Assembly: GCA_029448655.1 (NCBI GenBank)
Contig: JACCLO010000011.1
Coordinates: forward strand, 2,046,001-2,110,000
Reading direction: 5' to 3'
Length of the DNA stretch: 64,000 nucleotides
Source: Wolfiporia cocos
Lineage: Eukaryota; Basidiomycota; Agaricomycetes; Polyporales; Phaeolaceae
The notes under the pieces are model-generated. The model searched no databases. It had not been told where the DNA came from and saw only the letters and a program-made list of their open reading frames with translations. The stretch's first letter is position 1. Each line of letters opens with the position of its first letter. Made by a program: the position numbers and the translations under genes. Below, in pieces: positions 62,091 through 64,000 of the stretch.

Positions 62091-64000
62091 TGGCGACGGT
62101 GGTGGCGGGGGCCGAGGGTCCTGCTGAGCTTGAGTCAGCCGTCACTTCTTCCCAGATCGTTCGGGCACGATACGTCTTGCCATCCGCGGGGGGCGCCGAG
62201 TACGGCTTCTTGCCAGAAGCCTGTCCCTTTCCACTACCCGAAGGAGCTGCCGGGCCCTTTCCAGAGCCGGCTGCTTCCTTCGCCCTTTCCATTTCGCGTC
62301 GCTTTTCAGCGGGCACGAAAGTTCCAGCCGCTTTGTCTGCCGCCAGTTTGGGGCAGGTTAAATGCCAGTGACCCTTTTGCTTGCAGTAGGTGCAAGTTGC
62401 ATCGGGGTTTGGCGCGGCGGGAGCGGATTTGGGTGCCTTTCCCTTGTCCTTCTTTTTCTCCGACTTCTTTGCAGAAGTGGAGGACGTCTCCTTCTTTTCG
62501 GCAGGGGCCGAGTCCTTCTTGCCGGTCTTCTTGAAAATCGAGCCCTTGATCTTGTCAGGGTAAGACGTCTGATACATTTCGAGTGCGAAATCTATCAGAG
62601 GCTCGATGTCGGTAGGGGCCTTGAAGAAGGGGGTCTTGCCGAGGACATTTAAGGTGTCCTTAACCTTTTCGGGGAGAGTCTCGGTGAATTCCCACACCAG
62701 AGTCTCGTTGGCGGTTTCGGAGAGTCGGCCTAGGGTGCGGAATCGTTCGCAGTAATTGAAGTAGTTCGATTCTGCCAGTTCCTTGCCCTTGACGCCGTAG
62801 TAGCCGCGAATTTCCTTCTTGGCTATCTCCTTATCCGTCATCTTCCCATATTGCACCATTACAGATTTGGTGAATTCCTCCCAGGTGCCGAGAGGTTCAC
62901 CGTTTCCTGCCTTCTTGATGAGAGGCGAGAAAAATTTGTATGCGTCCCCTGTGACGCGGAAGAGGGCCGTGGTGATACGGTCATGGTCATTGTAGACCCT
63001 GAGCGTACCGAAGTACAGGCCCATCTTCTCCACCCATTCCTGTGCAGTCACCTTTCCAGATGACCCAGAGAATTCGGGGGGAGGGGGGATTTTCAGGTTT
63101 TGAGGCAGACCTGGAATCTGCGGGGCGACGGCTGCTGCAGCAGCGGCTGCAGCTTGTGCGGCGACGGCGGCCTCGGCTGCTCGGGTTTGAGCATTACCGG
63201 GGGCCGGTGTGGGTTCTTCCGGGGGCGTGCGGACGCCGGGAGGGTTGGGAACGGAGGGATTCTTGCGAATCCTCCGAAGTTCCTCGTCAACCTTCTCCAT
63301 GCGCTCTGCGAACGCATCCTCGAGGTCGTCAAGCCGGGACCGGTAGTCTTTCCGGAGCTGTTTCTCCATTTCGGAGAACTTGGCGGTGTACTCCTGCCGG
63401 AGTTCCTTGCCAAGGTCCACCATGGTGGACAACACCTCATTCCGGACCGAGTTGACTGCTTCGTGCAGCTCGTCTTGGGCCTTTTGTTCGACTGCCCTGG
63501 ATTGCCCAGCCAGGGAATCGATTCTGCCATGGATTCGCTCCAGGCGGGCGTGCACCATTCGGCCGAGGGTGTCGACCTTGTCGTGGCTGATTGCCGCACT
63601 TCGTTGTACGGCGGCATCGAAGATTGCCCCATGCAAGGGGGCATCCACCTTGTGTTGGTCCTCCTCTGGGAGGTATTCCTTGAGGCCTCTCTCGACCTCG
63701 GCGTTGGTTCGTCGTTCCGGTCCCGAGAATTCCATTTCCAGAGTGGTGACGGGCCCGATAGGGCGGGTTCGACGGGCCGGTGGATAGTCGGCAATGGGGG
63801 TGCCTGGGCGTGTGCCCATGGGGTTGGTCGGAGATTCCCTTTGTGGGGGAACGAATTCGGCCATTTCTTCTTCCTCTTCCTCTTCTTCTCCTTCGCTCAG
63901 ATGTTCTAAGGTCACCAGGTGCTGGGTTCCCGAGGGACCAGCTTCCGGGGTCACCGGGCCTTCTGAGCGGAGGCGCATCTTGCGGGGAGCGAGGGGGGTG
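62032..64000 (-). CDS. gag: Gag of element D, start cut by the window edge
   Basis: The frame is open to the right edge, where it reads TPLAPRKMRLRSEGP, so by comparison with E only about eight N-terminal codons are missing. The acidic run, coiled-coil-like region and capsid start PPPEFSGSSGKVTAQEWVEK are as in E. The nucleocapsid part differs as a block: CTYCKQKGHWHLTCPKL in place of CTYCKQTGHYFNKCPKL, with altered flanking linkers (KSAPAAPNPDAT before; EKRREMERAKEAAGSGKG after), while sequence on either side is nearly the same as in E. This suggests recombination between related elements. Confidence 0.92.
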   Translation of the reverse strand, partial: TPLAPRKMRLRSEGPVTPEAGPSGTQHLVTLEHLSEGEEEEEEEEMAEFVPPQRESPTNPMGTRPGTPIADYPPARRTRPIGPVTTLEMEFSGPERRTNAEVERGLKEYLPEEDQHKVDAPLHGAIFDAAVQRSAAISHDKVDTLGRMVHARLERIHGRIDSLAGQSRAVEQKAQDELHEAVNSVRNEVLSTMVDLGKELRQEYTAKFSEMEKQLRKDYRSRLDDLEDAFAERMEKVDEELRRIRKNPSVPNPPGVRTPPEEPTPAPGNAQTRAAEAAVAAQAAAAAAAAVAPQIPGLPQNLKIPPPPEFSGSSGKVTAQEWVEKMGLYFGTLRVYNDHDRITTALFRVTGDAYKFFSPLIKKAGNGEPLGTWEEFTKSVMVQYGKMTDKEIAKKEIRGYYGVKGKELAESNYFNYCERFRTLGRLSETANETLVWEFTETLPEKVKDTLNVLGKTPFFKAPTDIEPLIDFALEMYQTSYPDKIKGSIFKKTGKKDSAPAEKKETSSTSAKKSEKKKDKGKAPKSAPAAPNPDATCTYCKQKGHWHLTCPKLAADKAAGTFVPAEKRREMERAKEAAGSGKGPAAPSGSGKGQASGKKPYSAPPADGKTYRARTIWEEVTADSSSAGPSAPATTVANVGTISVPLAPTTRLEDVL

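Noticed and set aside
1..64000. CRISPR arrays, tRNA or rRNA genes, bacterial operons
   Set aside because: No regularly spaced repeats, no cloverleaf or rRNA core sequence and no ribosome-binding-site pattern were seen; the content is eukaryotic retroelements.

Overview
The window is a fungal, transposon-dominated stretch, most likely from a filamentous Basidiomycota genome. It is almost entirely layered Ty3/Gypsy (Metaviridae-type) LTR retrotransposons of the chromodomain class. The fungal call rests on chromodomain integrases, Tf1-type self-complementary primer sites, short fungal-style intron signals and the absence of any bacterial gene organisation. I recognise no intact host gene.

Layout. 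1-19.7 kb is an old graveyard: degenerate LTRs, four solo LTRs whose flanking 5-bp target duplications I could match (10.95, 12.18, 16.43 and 18.49 kb), a decayed Ty1/Copia copy (about 6.4-7.3 kb, weaker traces to 9.2 kb), a GC-rich hairpin-bearing block (about 1.0-2.75 kb), a small possible host gene fragment (11.76-12.1 kb), and a minus-strand cluster of small ORFs (15.3-18.5 kb). 19.7-30.1 kb is element A (+), with LTR, long leader, ORF0, gag, broken pol and LTR. 30.1-30.8 kb is an orphan pol fragment. From 30.8 kb runs element C (-), a divergent family. Element B (+, 35,877-46,093, TSD GGGCT) is inserted inside C's dUTPase, and element D (-, from 46,839 past the right edge) is inserted inside C's upstream part. 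Element E (-, 50,600-60,573, TSD CTGAT) is inserted in D's reverse transcriptase. E has 700-bp LTRs that look identical and three uninterrupted ORFs, so it is a candidate live element.

How the genes work together. In A, D, E and B the order is LTR - self-priming site - leader - ORF0 (unrecognised, about 307-309 aa) - gag (zinc knuckle) - pol (protease, RT, RNase H, integrase, chromodomain, C-terminal dUTPase) - polypurine tract - LTR. Element C carries its dUTPase between protease and RT instead, and has a zinc-knuckle ORF after the chromodomain. The most interesting signals are the two dUTPase architectures, the ORF0 family shared by divergent elements, covarying self-priming sites, a splice-donor-like hexamer near the 3' end of most LTRs, and two different gag/pol frame relations (-1 slippery site in B, +1 geometry in A/D/E). 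All identity statements are by-eye comparisons; no alignment or database search was run.
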